From Helicobacter sp. 13S00477-4 (lineage in GTDB: Bacteria; Campylobacterota; Campylobacteria; Campylobacterales; Helicobacteraceae): 64,000 nucleotides of DNA. Of this stretch, positions 55,175 through 63,286 are shown one piece after another; the first letter of the stretch is position 1, and each line of letters starts with the position of its first letter. The DNA is taken from the NCBI RefSeq assembly GCF_002272785.1, contig NZ_MLAS01000009.1:16554-80553 (forward strand). Reading direction: 5' to 3'. A program made the position numbers and the translations under genes. The notes below the pieces were generated by a model. The model searched no databases. It worked only from the letters and a program-made list of their open reading frames with translations, and was not told the origin of the DNA.

Positions 55175-56440
55175 ATGGAAGAAAAAATATTAATTATAGG
55201 GAGTGGTGGTAGAGAGTATTCATTGGGTAAAAAATTTATAGAGGATCCTCGTGTTCAAAAGATTTATTTTTTTCCCGGAAATGGTGCTACAGAAGAAATT
55301 GGAGAGAATATTGTTTTTAGAAATGATGGAGAAATTATAAAATTTGTTCAGGATTATTGTATTGATTTTGTCATCATCGGACCTGAGAAACCTCTTGTAT
55401 CTGGATTGAGTGATATCTTGCGTGAAGCTGGAATCAAAGTTTTTGGACCAAGCAAAAAAGCAGCTTTATTAGAAGGCTCAAAAGCTTTTATGAAAGATTT
55501 TGTTTCCCGCTTTAATGTTCCTACTGCAGCTTACCTCAAAACTTCTGATTTTGAAAAAGCTTGCGAATTTATTGATAAATTATCTTTGCCTATTGTTGTT
55601 AAGGCAGATGGTCTTTGTGCAGGTAAGGGTGTGATCATTGCACTTAGCTATGCAGAAGCTAAATCCTGTGTAGATGAAATGTTGTGTGGCAAAAGTTTTG
55701 GCGAAGCAGGAAAATGTGTCGTGATTGAGGAGTTTTTGGAAGGGTATGAATTATCTGTTTTTGCTCTTTGTGATGGTGAAGAATATGTTTTGTTGCCAGT
55801 TGCTCAAGATCACAAACGTCTTTTGAGTGGTGATAGAGGACCTAATACTGGAGGTATGGGTGCTTATGCACCTACACCATTGTGCGATGAAATTTTGAAA
55901 CAAAAAATTAAAGATAGGATTATTGAGCCAACATTAAAAGGAATGTTGAAAGAAAATAATCCTTTCAGTGGAGTGCTTTTTGCTGGCATCATGGTTGTAA
56001 AAAATGAACCTTATTTACTTGAATACAATGTCAGATTTGGGGATCCGGAATGTGAGGTTTTGATGCCATTGTTAAAGACTCCGCTATTAGATCTATGTTA
56101 TGCTGTAATGGAGCATTCTTTGAGTGATATAAAAGTTGAGTTTTTTGATGAGTATTGCGTAGGGATTGTTTTGGTTTCTAAAGATTATCCATATAAAAAT
56201 TCACAACCACAAGCCATCTATATAAAAAATTTTGATAGTTCAATAGGGCATTTATCTTTTGGTGGTGTTGTGAAAAAAAATAATGAGCTTTTGGCTACCG
56301 GAGGGAGAGTGTTGCTTGGAATTGGAAAGGGAAAAACTTTATCTGAGGCAAGAAAAAATGCTTATTCTTTAGTTGAAAAAATTCATTTCAATGGTATGGG
56401 TTATCGTGATGATATTGGTTTGAAAGTTTTGGAACATTAG
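55175..56440 (+). CDS. purD: Phosphoribosylamine-glycine ligase
   Basis: 421-residue GAR synthetase, ATP-grasp family, of purine synthesis. Segments: ILIIGSGGREYSLG, VKADGLCAGKGVIIA, DHKRLLSGDRGPNTGGMGAY and EYNVRFGDPECEVLMP. Followed without a gap by the RDD gene. Confidence 0.96.
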   Translation: MEEKILIIGSGGREYSLGKKFIEDPRVQKIYFFPGNGATEEIGENIVFRNDGEIIKFVQDYCIDFVIIGPEKPLVSGLSDILREAGIKVFGPSKKAALLEGSKAFMKDFVSRFNVPTAAYLKTSDFEKACEFIDKLSLPIVVKADGLCAGKGVIIALSYAEAKSCVDEMLCGKSFGEAGKCVVIEEFLEGYELSVFALCDGEEYVLLPVAQDHKRLLSGDRGPNTGGMGAYAPTPLCDEILKQKIKDRIIEPTLKGMLKENNPFSGVLFAGIMVVKNEPYLLEYNVRFGDPECEVLMPLLKTPLLDLCYAVMEHSLSDIKVEFFDEYCVGIVLVSKDYPYKNSQPQAIYIKNFDSSIGHLSFGGVVKKNNELLATGGRVLLGIGKGKTLSEARKNAYSLVEKIHFNGMGYRDDIGLKVLEH

Positions 56441-56905
56441 ATGTTGTTTAGTGATGAGAAAATAGAGGAAATATTATTCAGGGAAGGTTTGACTCTAAGT
56501 TCTTTTACTCAACGTCTCAGTGCTTTTTTGATAGATTTATTATTTATATTTTTTTTGGTTTGGGGTTTTTGTTATGGTTTTTTTGGAGAATATGTAAAAA
56601 ATATTGAAAGTAAAATTATTTTTATTCAAAAATTTTTATTTTTATTTTTTATGTTTCAATTTTTTTATGAATTATTTTTTATTTTATTTTTTGGTGCTAC
56701 TTTAGGGAAGATGATTGTTGGTATAAAGGTTATTTCTGTGCAAACTTTAGATAAACCTAACTTTATAAGCATTTTGATGCGTTGTTTTATTAAAATTGTT
56801 CAAGAAGGTGTTTGTTGCACTTTATTTATTTTTGCTTTGAATGATAAGTTTTTACGTCCATTTTATGATAAATGGGGCAGAATGCTTGTAATTTCAGCTG
56901 GATAG
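56441..56905 (+). CDS. RDD-family membrane protein
   Basis: 154-residue protein with helices and the RDD motif region (LTLSSFTQRLSAFLIDLLFIF, quoted in part, and FGATLGKMIVGIKV). Gene order matches HP1217 between purD and lptD. Function unknown. Confidence 0.82.
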   Translation: MLFSDEKIEEILFREGLTLSSFTQRLSAFLIDLLFIFFLVWGFCYGFFGEYVKNIESKIIFIQKFLFLFFMFQFFYELFFILFFGATLGKMIVGIKVISVQTLDKPNFISILMRCFIKIVQEGVCCTLFIFALNDKFLRPFYDKWGRMLVISAG

Positions 56906-56911
56906 AACATT

Positions 56912-59167
56912 TTGTTTAGATTTATTATTATGATTATTTTTTGTGTTTTTAGTTATGCGAGTCAAGTCGCTGTGCAAAAATTTGATAAAAATAATAATAA
57001 AATTTTTGAACTTTTAGCAGATAATGTGAGTGCACAAGGTAGCGTTGTAATCGCTTTTGGAAATGCGGTACTTTTAAATCATGATTTATACATCCTTGCA
57101 GATAAAATATCTTATGATACCAAGAATCGTGTTGCTACCATTGATGGGAATATTAAAATTTATAAAGGAGGAGGCTTATTTGCCCATGCTGAACATATTG
57201 TTTTGAATATGGATGAAAAATATGAGGTAATAGAACCTTTTTATATGCAAGATAGTATCAGCGGAATGTGGGTAAGTGCAAATAAAGCACAAAATCTTGA
57301 TAAAAAATATAGTTTTAAAAATGCCACAATTTCAGGTTGTAGTATTGAAAATCCTATTTGGCATATTGATGCAACTTCAGGATCTTATAATTCAGATAAA
57401 TCTGCTTTATCCCTTTGGAATCCTAAAATCTATATTGGTGATGTCCCTGTGTTGTATTTTCCTTATTTATACTTATCAACTAGCAATAAGCGTGCAAGCG
57501 GTCTTTTGTACCCTGAATTTGCTGCTTCTAATACTGAAGGTTTTGTCTATATGCAACCTTTTTATTTAGCATTACAAGATTTTTGGGATATGACTTTTAC
57601 TCCTCAAATTAGGACAGAGAGGGGTTATGGAGGGAATCTTGAAGCTAGATTTATTGATTGGGAGCAAGATAAGTTTGTATTCAATACAAGGTTTTTTCAC
57701 AATAATGATAGGTATTATAAAAAATATAATTTGAGGAATAGAAATGTATTTGGTTTTGAATTTCTACATTCTAGTAGGAATCCACTTGAAAAATATTTTG
57801 GACTTAAGCCACTCATAGATAATGGTTTGTATCTTGATTTTTTGTATATGAATGATTTGGATTATGTTCGGTTTGAAAATATAAATAAAATCATCACAGA
57901 TGGAACACATATGTCTAGAGGTAACTATTATGTTCAGACAGAAAATCATTATTATGGATTGAATTTGAAATATTTTTTAAACTTGAACAAAATCAACAAT
58001 AATAAAACATTCCAATCTTTGCCAAATCTTCAATACCATAAATACCTTAACACACTTTTTTTTAAAAATCTCTTGTATTCTCTTGATTATGAATTTAAAG
58101 ATACTACAAGAGAAGTAGGTTATGGTTATGTGCAAAATTCTTTGAATATTCCTATTGGTTTGCAGCTTTCCCTTTTTAAAAAATATCTTTCTTTGGGTAT
58201 ATGGAATGATTTTTATGTGAGTAATTTAGCTCTTACAAATTCTTCAATGGCTTATATTCCGGATTTGGGCAAAAGAAGCACTAGGCAATTTGGTAATCTT
58301 GTATCATCAGGGTATTCAATTTATTTAAATACTGATTTGGCAAAAGACTATAATAAGGTTTTTCACACAATTCAATTTGAATTGGCATTCAGTGCACCAT
58401 ATTTTCAGTTGTCTAATGGATTATTTGATGCACAGATGTATGATTTGACCGCTAAGGCTAGGAATGATTATGCTCCAAATGATTTGGATTATTATTCAAT
58501 TAACGATGAATTGTATTCAGATATATGGAATCCTTTAAATATAACAAGTTCAAGGATTGCTGCAAGAAAAATGAATATAAAATTAACGCAATATTTTTAC
58601 GGACTTGGAGGGAAAGAATTGTTCTATTGGAAGCTTTCACAAGGATTGAATTTTGATGATAAAGTTTCAATTGCAAGAGTCCCAATGGAAAATAAAATTG
58701 GTTTTTCTCCGCTTGAGGGATTGGATATTTATGGGAGTATTTTTTATTCTTTTTATTATAATAGTTTGGATGAAATAGCTATAAATGCAATGTATAAACA
58801 TAACTATATGGTTGCAAATTTATCTTATTATATTAAAAGAAAGTTTAATGATGAAGGTATCAATAAGATCATTGAAAATTCTGCCAATTATCTTAAAGGT
58901 GGTTTCAGTAATGATTTTGGCTATTTTGGCTTGAGTGCTTCAGCTGGTTATGATATCAAAAATAATGTTTTGTTAGATTGGGATATTGGTATTTTTAAGA
59001 ATATTCGTTGTTTTGGCATTGGGCTTAAATTTGTCAACCAAAGGAGACCAATCTTGACTAATGATCCTGGAAATCCTCTAGAAGTTCTTAAAAATACTTA
59101 TATCAAACTGGAATTAAATTTTGTTCCGCTTACAAATACAGGTTTGACTTATCGTATCACAAAATAA
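56912..59167 (+). CDS. lptD: LPS-assembly protein LptD
   Basis: 751-residue outer-membrane translocon that delivers LPS to the cell surface. It has a signal peptide (IIMIIFCVFSYAS), an N-terminal LptA-like jellyroll (LLADNVSAQGSVV, YDTKNRVATIDG) and a C-terminal beta-barrel (from about residue 190) with many alternating aromatic strands. TTG start at 56912 fits; an in-frame ATG at 56930 is possible. Homologue of HP1216. Confidence 0.92.
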   Translation: MFRFIIMIIFCVFSYASQVAVQKFDKNNNKIFELLADNVSAQGSVVIAFGNAVLLNHDLYILADKISYDTKNRVATIDGNIKIYKGGGLFAHAEHIVLNMDEKYEVIEPFYMQDSISGMWVSANKAQNLDKKYSFKNATISGCSIENPIWHIDATSGSYNSDKSALSLWNPKIYIGDVPVLYFPYLYLSTSNKRASGLLYPEFAASNTEGFVYMQPFYLALQDFWDMTFTPQIRTERGYGGNLEARFIDWEQDKFVFNTRFFHNNDRYYKKYNLRNRNVFGFEFLHSSRNPLEKYFGLKPLIDNGLYLDFLYMNDLDYVRFENINKIITDGTHMSRGNYYVQTENHYYGLNLKYFLNLNKINNNKTFQSLPNLQYHKYLNTLFFKNLLYSLDYEFKDTTREVGYGYVQNSLNIPIGLQLSLFKKYLSLGIWNDFYVSNLALTNSSMAYIPDLGKRSTRQFGNLVSSGYSIYLNTDLAKDYNKVFHTIQFELAFSAPYFQLSNGLFDAQMYDLTAKARNDYAPNDLDYYSINDELYSDIWNPLNITSSRIAARKMNIKLTQYFYGLGGKELFYWKLSQGLNFDDKVSIARVPMENKIGFSPLEGLDIYGSIFYSFYYNSLDEIAINAMYKHNYMVANLSYYIKRKFNDEGINKIIENSANYLKGGFSNDFGYFGLSASAGYDIKNNVLLDWDIGIFKNIRCFGIGLKFVNQRRPILTNDPGNPLEVLKNTYIKLELNFVPLTNTGLTYRITK

Positions 59168-59173
59168 GGAAAA

Positions 59174-59872
59174 ATGATGGATATGACAAAAAACAATATG
59201 AGATTTGAGGATAGAGATGATGCATTGAATCGTCTTATAGATGAGATACTTATCCGTCATTTGGATACAAAAAATTGTATTATTTTGGCCACAAGTCTTG
59301 CAGGGGTAGCATTTGGTGAAAAAATGTCTAAAAAACTTAATGTTAAATTAGATTTTTTGTTTACTGTTCCTATTTACGCACCTTTGAATCACGAATGCGA
59401 AATTGCTATTGTAAGTGAAAATATGGATATAATTATGAACGAAGCTTTGATAGATTCATTTGAAATTACCTTGGATTATGTTTATGGGGAGGCTAAGAGG
59501 GCTTATGAAGAGATTATTTTGACAGATATTTATAAGTTTAGAAAAGGTTCAATGATAAGTTCTTTGATAGGCAAAGATGTATTTATTGTCGATCAAGGTG
59601 TAGAAACAGGTTTGACAATGAATGTGGCTATTCAAACTTGTATTGCAAAAGGTGCAAAAAGTATTTATATCCTTACTCCTGTCATTGCTCAAAATGTAGG
59701 GACAAGTTTATCTGAAATTTGTGATGGCGTTATTAGTGTTATAAGGCCTGAGCATTTTGTTTCTACAGCACATTATTATAGATCTTTGCCTCCAGTTAAT
59801 GAAGAGGAAATTGAAAAAATCCTTGATAACTCTTTAGGTAAAATTGAAGATAAGAATTTAAGTAAAAGATAA
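59174..59872 (+). CDS. Phosphoribosyltransferase-like protein (HP1214-like)
   Basis: 232-residue protein with a phosphoribosyltransferase-like pattern: LATSLAGVAFGEKMS and a later KDVFIVDQGVETGLTM, similar to the PRPP-binding loop. Lies between lptD and pnp as HP1214 does. Substrate unknown. Confidence 0.7.
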   Translation: MMDMTKNNMRFEDRDDALNRLIDEILIRHLDTKNCIILATSLAGVAFGEKMSKKLNVKLDFLFTVPIYAPLNHECEIAIVSENMDIIMNEALIDSFEITLDYVYGEAKRAYEEIILTDIYKFRKGSMISSLIGKDVFIVDQGVETGLTMNVAIQTCIAKGAKSIYILTPVIAQNVGTSLSEICDGVISVIRPEHFVSTAHYYRSLPPVNEEEIEKILDNSLGKIEDKNLSKR

Positions 59873-59881
59873 GGAATATAA

Positions 59882-61987
59882 GTGGATATTATTGAATTAG
59901 AATTGAAAAATTTGGAAGAAAAATATATTTTAAATCATGTTGCTAGACAAGCAGCAGGTTCTGTAATGTATCAGAATGGTGGGACTATCATTTTAGCAAC
60001 TGTTGCTATTGATGAAAAGCCAGTCAAAGAAGATTTTCTCCCTCTTACTGTCCAATATATTGAAAAATCTTATGCCTTAGGTAGATTTCCTGGAGGATTT
60101 GTAAAGCGTGAAGGTAAGCCAGGAGATTTTGAAACACTCACTTCAAGAATTATTGATAGAAGTCTACGACCTATTTTTCCGAAAGGATTTAATTATCCGA
60201 CTCAAATCACGGTGATGGTTTTGAGTTATGATAAAAAAAGTGATTTACAGGTTTGTGCATTGAATGCAGCTGCAAATGCATTGTATATTTCGAATTTACC
60301 AATTTATCATGCTGTTAATGCTGTAAGGATTGGTAGGATTAATGGGGAGTTTGTTTTAAACCCAACAATGGACAAAATGGATAAATCAAATTTAGACCTT
60401 TATGTATCTGGGACAAAAGAAGCATTATTAATGATAGAGATGCAATCACTTCTTTTAGATGAAGGGATGAATGAAATCTGCGAAGAAGATTTTATCAAAG
60501 CACTTGATTTGGGTAAAAAGGAGATTTCTAAAGCTTGTGAACAATATACAAAAACTTTGGGAGTATTCAAAAAAAATCCCTTAGAATTAACTTTAAATTT
60601 TTGTCAAAAAAATCTAAATATTGATGATTATATCAGGAACAATTATTCTAAAGAGGTATATAAAATTGTTACAGAAATGGCAAAAAGTGAGAGAAATACA
60701 AGCTTAAAAAACGTCGCTAATCATATATTTGAGGTTAAAGGTAAGATTGAAGATTGGATATTTGAAGATATTTTATTTGCTTTAGAAACGTATAAAAAAG
60801 AATTAGTAAGGTATCAGATCATCCACCAAGGAATAAGAGCAGATGGTAGAGGATATGAAGATATTAGAGATATTGAAATATTGACAAATATTTTGCCTTT
60901 TGCACATGGATCGGTTTTGTTTACTAGGGGACAAACACAGGCTTTGGTTGTAAGCACTATAGGCTCTGAAAATGATGCCCAAATCCAAGAGTCTTTAAGT
61001 GATAAAGTTGGCAATAAAGAAAAATTTATGTTCCATTATAATTTTCCTGGTTTCAGTGTGGGTGAAGCTTCAATCATTACATCTCCAAGTAGACGAGAGT
61101 TAGGGCATGGTAATTTAGCCAAAAAGGCTTTAGAAAGTAGCATTGTGGATCGCAATAAGACTATTCGATTGGTTTCTGAAATACTTGAATCAAATGGTTC
61201 AAGTTCTATGGCAAGCGTTTGTGGTGGTTCTTTGGCATTGTGTTGTAGCGGGATTGAGGTAAGGAATTTGATAGCTGGTGTGGCTATGGGTTTGGTTGTT
61301 GAAGGGGAAAAATATGCTATATTGACTGATATAACTGGGCTTGAGGATTATGATGGGGATATGGATTTTAAAATAGCAGGATCTGAAAATGGTATCAGTG
61401 CTATGCAAATGGATATTAAAATTGATGGTGTATCTTTTGAAATATTACAAAAGGCACTTTATCAAGCTAGAGAAGCAAGGCAACACATACTTAAAATCAT
61501 GAAAGAGGCACAAAATAAGATTATCTTGAATAGTGACATACTTCCGAGCATAGAAATTTTCAACATTCATCCTGGAAAAATTGTAGAGATTATTGGACAT
61601 GGAGGAAAAACTATCAAAGAGATTATTGAACGTTTTAAAGTCAGCATAGATTTGAATAGAGAAAATGGAGAGGTGAGGATTTCAGGTATAGATAATACTT
61701 TTATCATAAAGGCAAAGCAATTTATTTTAGATTTGATAAACACTCAAAAAGCTGATTTGGATAAATATCAAGTTGGAGAAATATTTGAAGGTGAGGTGAA
61801 AAAGATTTTTGATTTTGGGGCATTTGTCGGACTGCCAAAGGGTGGAGATGGTTTATTGCATATAAGTCGTTTTGATAGAGGTCGGGTAGGGAATATTAGA
61901 GATTATATCTGCGAAGGGGATAAAATAAACTGTAAGATTTTAGGGTTAAACAAGGGAAAAATAGAACTTGATTTGATAAAAGAATAG
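59882..61987 (+). CDS. pnp: Polyribonucleotide nucleotidyltransferase (PNPase)
   Basis: 701-residue PNPase, GTG start. Two RNase PH domains (first with LGRFPGGFVKREG, second with IIHQGIRADGRGYEDIR part and ESNGSSSMASVCGGSLAL), a KH domain (IEIIGHGGKTIKEI type: VEIIGHGGKTI) and an S1 domain (GEVKKIFDFGAFVGLP). Degrades RNA in the 3'-5' direction. Confidence 0.96.
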   Translation: MDIIELELKNLEEKYILNHVARQAAGSVMYQNGGTIILATVAIDEKPVKEDFLPLTVQYIEKSYALGRFPGGFVKREGKPGDFETLTSRIIDRSLRPIFPKGFNYPTQITVMVLSYDKKSDLQVCALNAAANALYISNLPIYHAVNAVRIGRINGEFVLNPTMDKMDKSNLDLYVSGTKEALLMIEMQSLLLDEGMNEICEEDFIKALDLGKKEISKACEQYTKTLGVFKKNPLELTLNFCQKNLNIDDYIRNNYSKEVYKIVTEMAKSERNTSLKNVANHIFEVKGKIEDWIFEDILFALETYKKELVRYQIIHQGIRADGRGYEDIRDIEILTNILPFAHGSVLFTRGQTQALVVSTIGSENDAQIQESLSDKVGNKEKFMFHYNFPGFSVGEASIITSPSRRELGHGNLAKKALESSIVDRNKTIRLVSEILESNGSSSMASVCGGSLALCCSGIEVRNLIAGVAMGLVVEGEKYAILTDITGLEDYDGDMDFKIAGSENGISAMQMDIKIDGVSFEILQKALYQAREARQHILKIMKEAQNKIILNSDILPSIEIFNIHPGKIVEIIGHGGKTIKEIIERFKVSIDLNRENGEVRISGIDNTFIIKAKQFILDLINTQKADLDKYQVGEIFEGEVKKIFDFGAFVGLPKGGDGLLHISRFDRGRVGNIRDYICEGDKINCKILGLNKGKIELDLIKE

Positions 61988-62094
61988 TTTTAAACTTAAA
62001 TTTATGATTTTTTAGAGATAATTAGAGCTCACAAAAAGTCTCAAAGTAGGGGATAGATCCGAAAAAGGGCTTAAAAAAATTTAGGAGTTTTTTA

Positions 62095-62430
62095 ATGAAA
62101 GTTTTGCTAGTAATGTTTTTTGGATTTTTAGGGTTTGCTTATGCTGCAGATGCTGGAAATGCTATGAATATGGGTAATATGGGAGTAGATATGATAAAAG
62201 CTTATTCAATTGCTGGAGGTGTGATCGGTTTAGGGATTGCTGCACTTGGAGGAGCTATTGGTATGGGACATGCAGCAGCAGCAGCGATTTCAGGAACTGC
62301 TAGGAATCCAGGAATTGGAGGCAAACTTATTGGGACAATGTTTATTGCTCTCGCATTGATTGAAGCTCAAGTTATTTATACTTTGGTTTTTGCAGTTATT
62401 GCTATTTATATGAATCCTTTCATAGGATAA
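62095..62430 (+). CDS. atpE: ATP synthase F0 subunit c
   Basis: 111-residue proteolipid with an N-terminal signal-like segment (VLLVMFFGFLGFAYA) that lengthens it beyond the usual 70-80 residues, as in other Campylobacterota. The two-helix hairpin has GLGIAALGGAIGMGHAAAAAI and the ion-binding glutamate in LALIEAQVIYTLV. TAGGAG is upstream. It stands alone, apart from other atp genes, as HP1212 does. Confidence 0.95.
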   Translation: MKVLLVMFFGFLGFAYAADAGNAMNMGNMGVDMIKAYSIAGGVIGLGIAALGGAIGMGHAAAAAISGTARNPGIGGKLIGTMFIALALIEAQVIYTLVFAVIAIYMNPFIG

Positions 62431-62433
62431 ATC

Positions 62434-62454
62434 TCTTGCTCTTTTTGGGCAAGA
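62434..62454 (+). terminator. Hairpin after atpE
   Basis: An 8-bp stem (TCTTGCTC with GGGCAAGA, one G-U) around a TTTTT loop, just after the atpE stop and before the tRNA. Only three T follow, so termination strength is uncertain. Confidence 0.55.
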
Positions 62455-62459
62455 TTTGT

Positions 62460-62544
62460 GTGCTGGTGGTGGAACTGGTAGACACGCCATCTTGAGGGGG
62501 TGGTGAGGTAACTCGTGCGAGTTCAAGTCTCGCTCAGCACACCA
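62460..62544 (+). tRNA. tRNA-Leu (GAG anticodon)
   Basis: 85-base class II tRNA with encoded CCA. Acceptor GTGCTGG with TCAGCAC; anticodon stem CCATC/GGTGG enclosing TTGAGGG, anticodon GAG. Variable arm present. Confidence 0.93.
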
Positions 62545-62554
62545 TACTTACATT

Positions 62555-62641
62555 GCCGAAGTGGTGAAATTGGTAGACACGTCAGACTCAAAATCTGATA
62601 GAGGCAACTCTGTGTCGGTTCGAGTCCGACCTTCGGCACCA
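62555..62641 (+). tRNA. tRNA-Leu (CAA anticodon)
   Basis: 87-base class II tRNA with encoded CCA. Acceptor GCCGAAG with CTTCGGC; anticodon stem TCAGA/TCTGA enclosing CTCAAAA, anticodon CAA. It is 10 bases after the previous tRNA-Leu. An integrase remnant lies about 200 bases downstream. Confidence 0.94.
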
Positions 62642-62844
62642 CAAAAACTTTCTTTTCATATACATATCACTATATATTGATACACATTTTTATCTTCAAA
62701 TTTCCTCATTCAGGCATTTTATTCTTAAATATTGCTTAATCAAATTGCATATTATTATATATGATATACAGATCATAACCTATTGTAGTCTTTAAAAAGT
62801 GGTTACCAAAATTGTTATAATTTTTTAAGTTTTATTTTTTGTAA

Positions 62845-63177
62845 CCATTTAGTCATAAAGATGTGATTGATATTGTTCTTAAATACCAAAAGAAAAGTGG
62901 TTCTGATTTGGCTTTAAGGATGTTTAGGTATGTCAGAGCTATATGGAATTATGCTTTTATGTCAGGATTTTTAAAAAACAATCCTATCAGCAATATTGCC
63001 ATCACTCAACTCCTTGATATAAAATTTTCTTTCCTAAATTTTTTTAGTTTAAGATACTTCACATCATATCCACCCTTATGGATTTTACCCATTGGGTGGT
63101 CAACTTATCCCTACTCTATAAAAAAACCTAAAAACTTATCAATCATTAAAATCTTTAATTTCTTTGAAAGCAATTAA
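62845..63177 (+). pseudogene. Phage-type integrase remnant (core-binding domain)
   Basis: The frame reads SHKDVIDIVLKYQKKSG then RMFRYVRAIWNYAFMSG and NNPISNI, the look of the SAM-like core-binding domain of tyrosine integrases. A stop lies immediately upstream and there is no start or catalytic domain; after NPISNI the sequence becomes unrelated. It lies downstream of a tRNA-Leu, a common integration site. I regard it as a decayed integrative element. Confidence 0.6.
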
Positions 63178-63186
63178 TTTACTATA

Positions 63187-63197
63187 CCCCCCCCCCC
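63187..63197. repeat. Homopolymeric C11 tract upstream of a promoter
   Basis: Eleven C in context TATA-C11-ATAAG, 24 bases upstream of the -35 box below. It lies outside any recognisable gene. Confidence 0.97.
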
Positions 63198-63221
63198 ATA
63201 AGTAAAAAAATCAATTTTATA

Positions 63222-63250
63222 TTGACATTTATGAAAATAAGTTTTATAAT
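63222..63250 (+). promoter_or_regulatory. Consensus sigma-70-type promoter
   Basis: TTGACA at 63222-63227, a 17-base spacer, and TATAAT at 63245-63250. Both hexamers match the E. coli consensus perfectly. Predicted start near 63257, giving a leader of about 30 bases to the next ATG. Such a perfect -35 is unusual in Helicobacter. Confidence 0.8.
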
Positions 63251-63286
63251 ATTCTAAACATTTGACAAAAAAGAAAAGGTTCTACA

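Noticed and set aside
62863..63177. A functional integrase gene
   Set aside because: A stop lies just upstream, the N-terminal and catalytic parts are missing, and the second half shows no integrase-like sequence.
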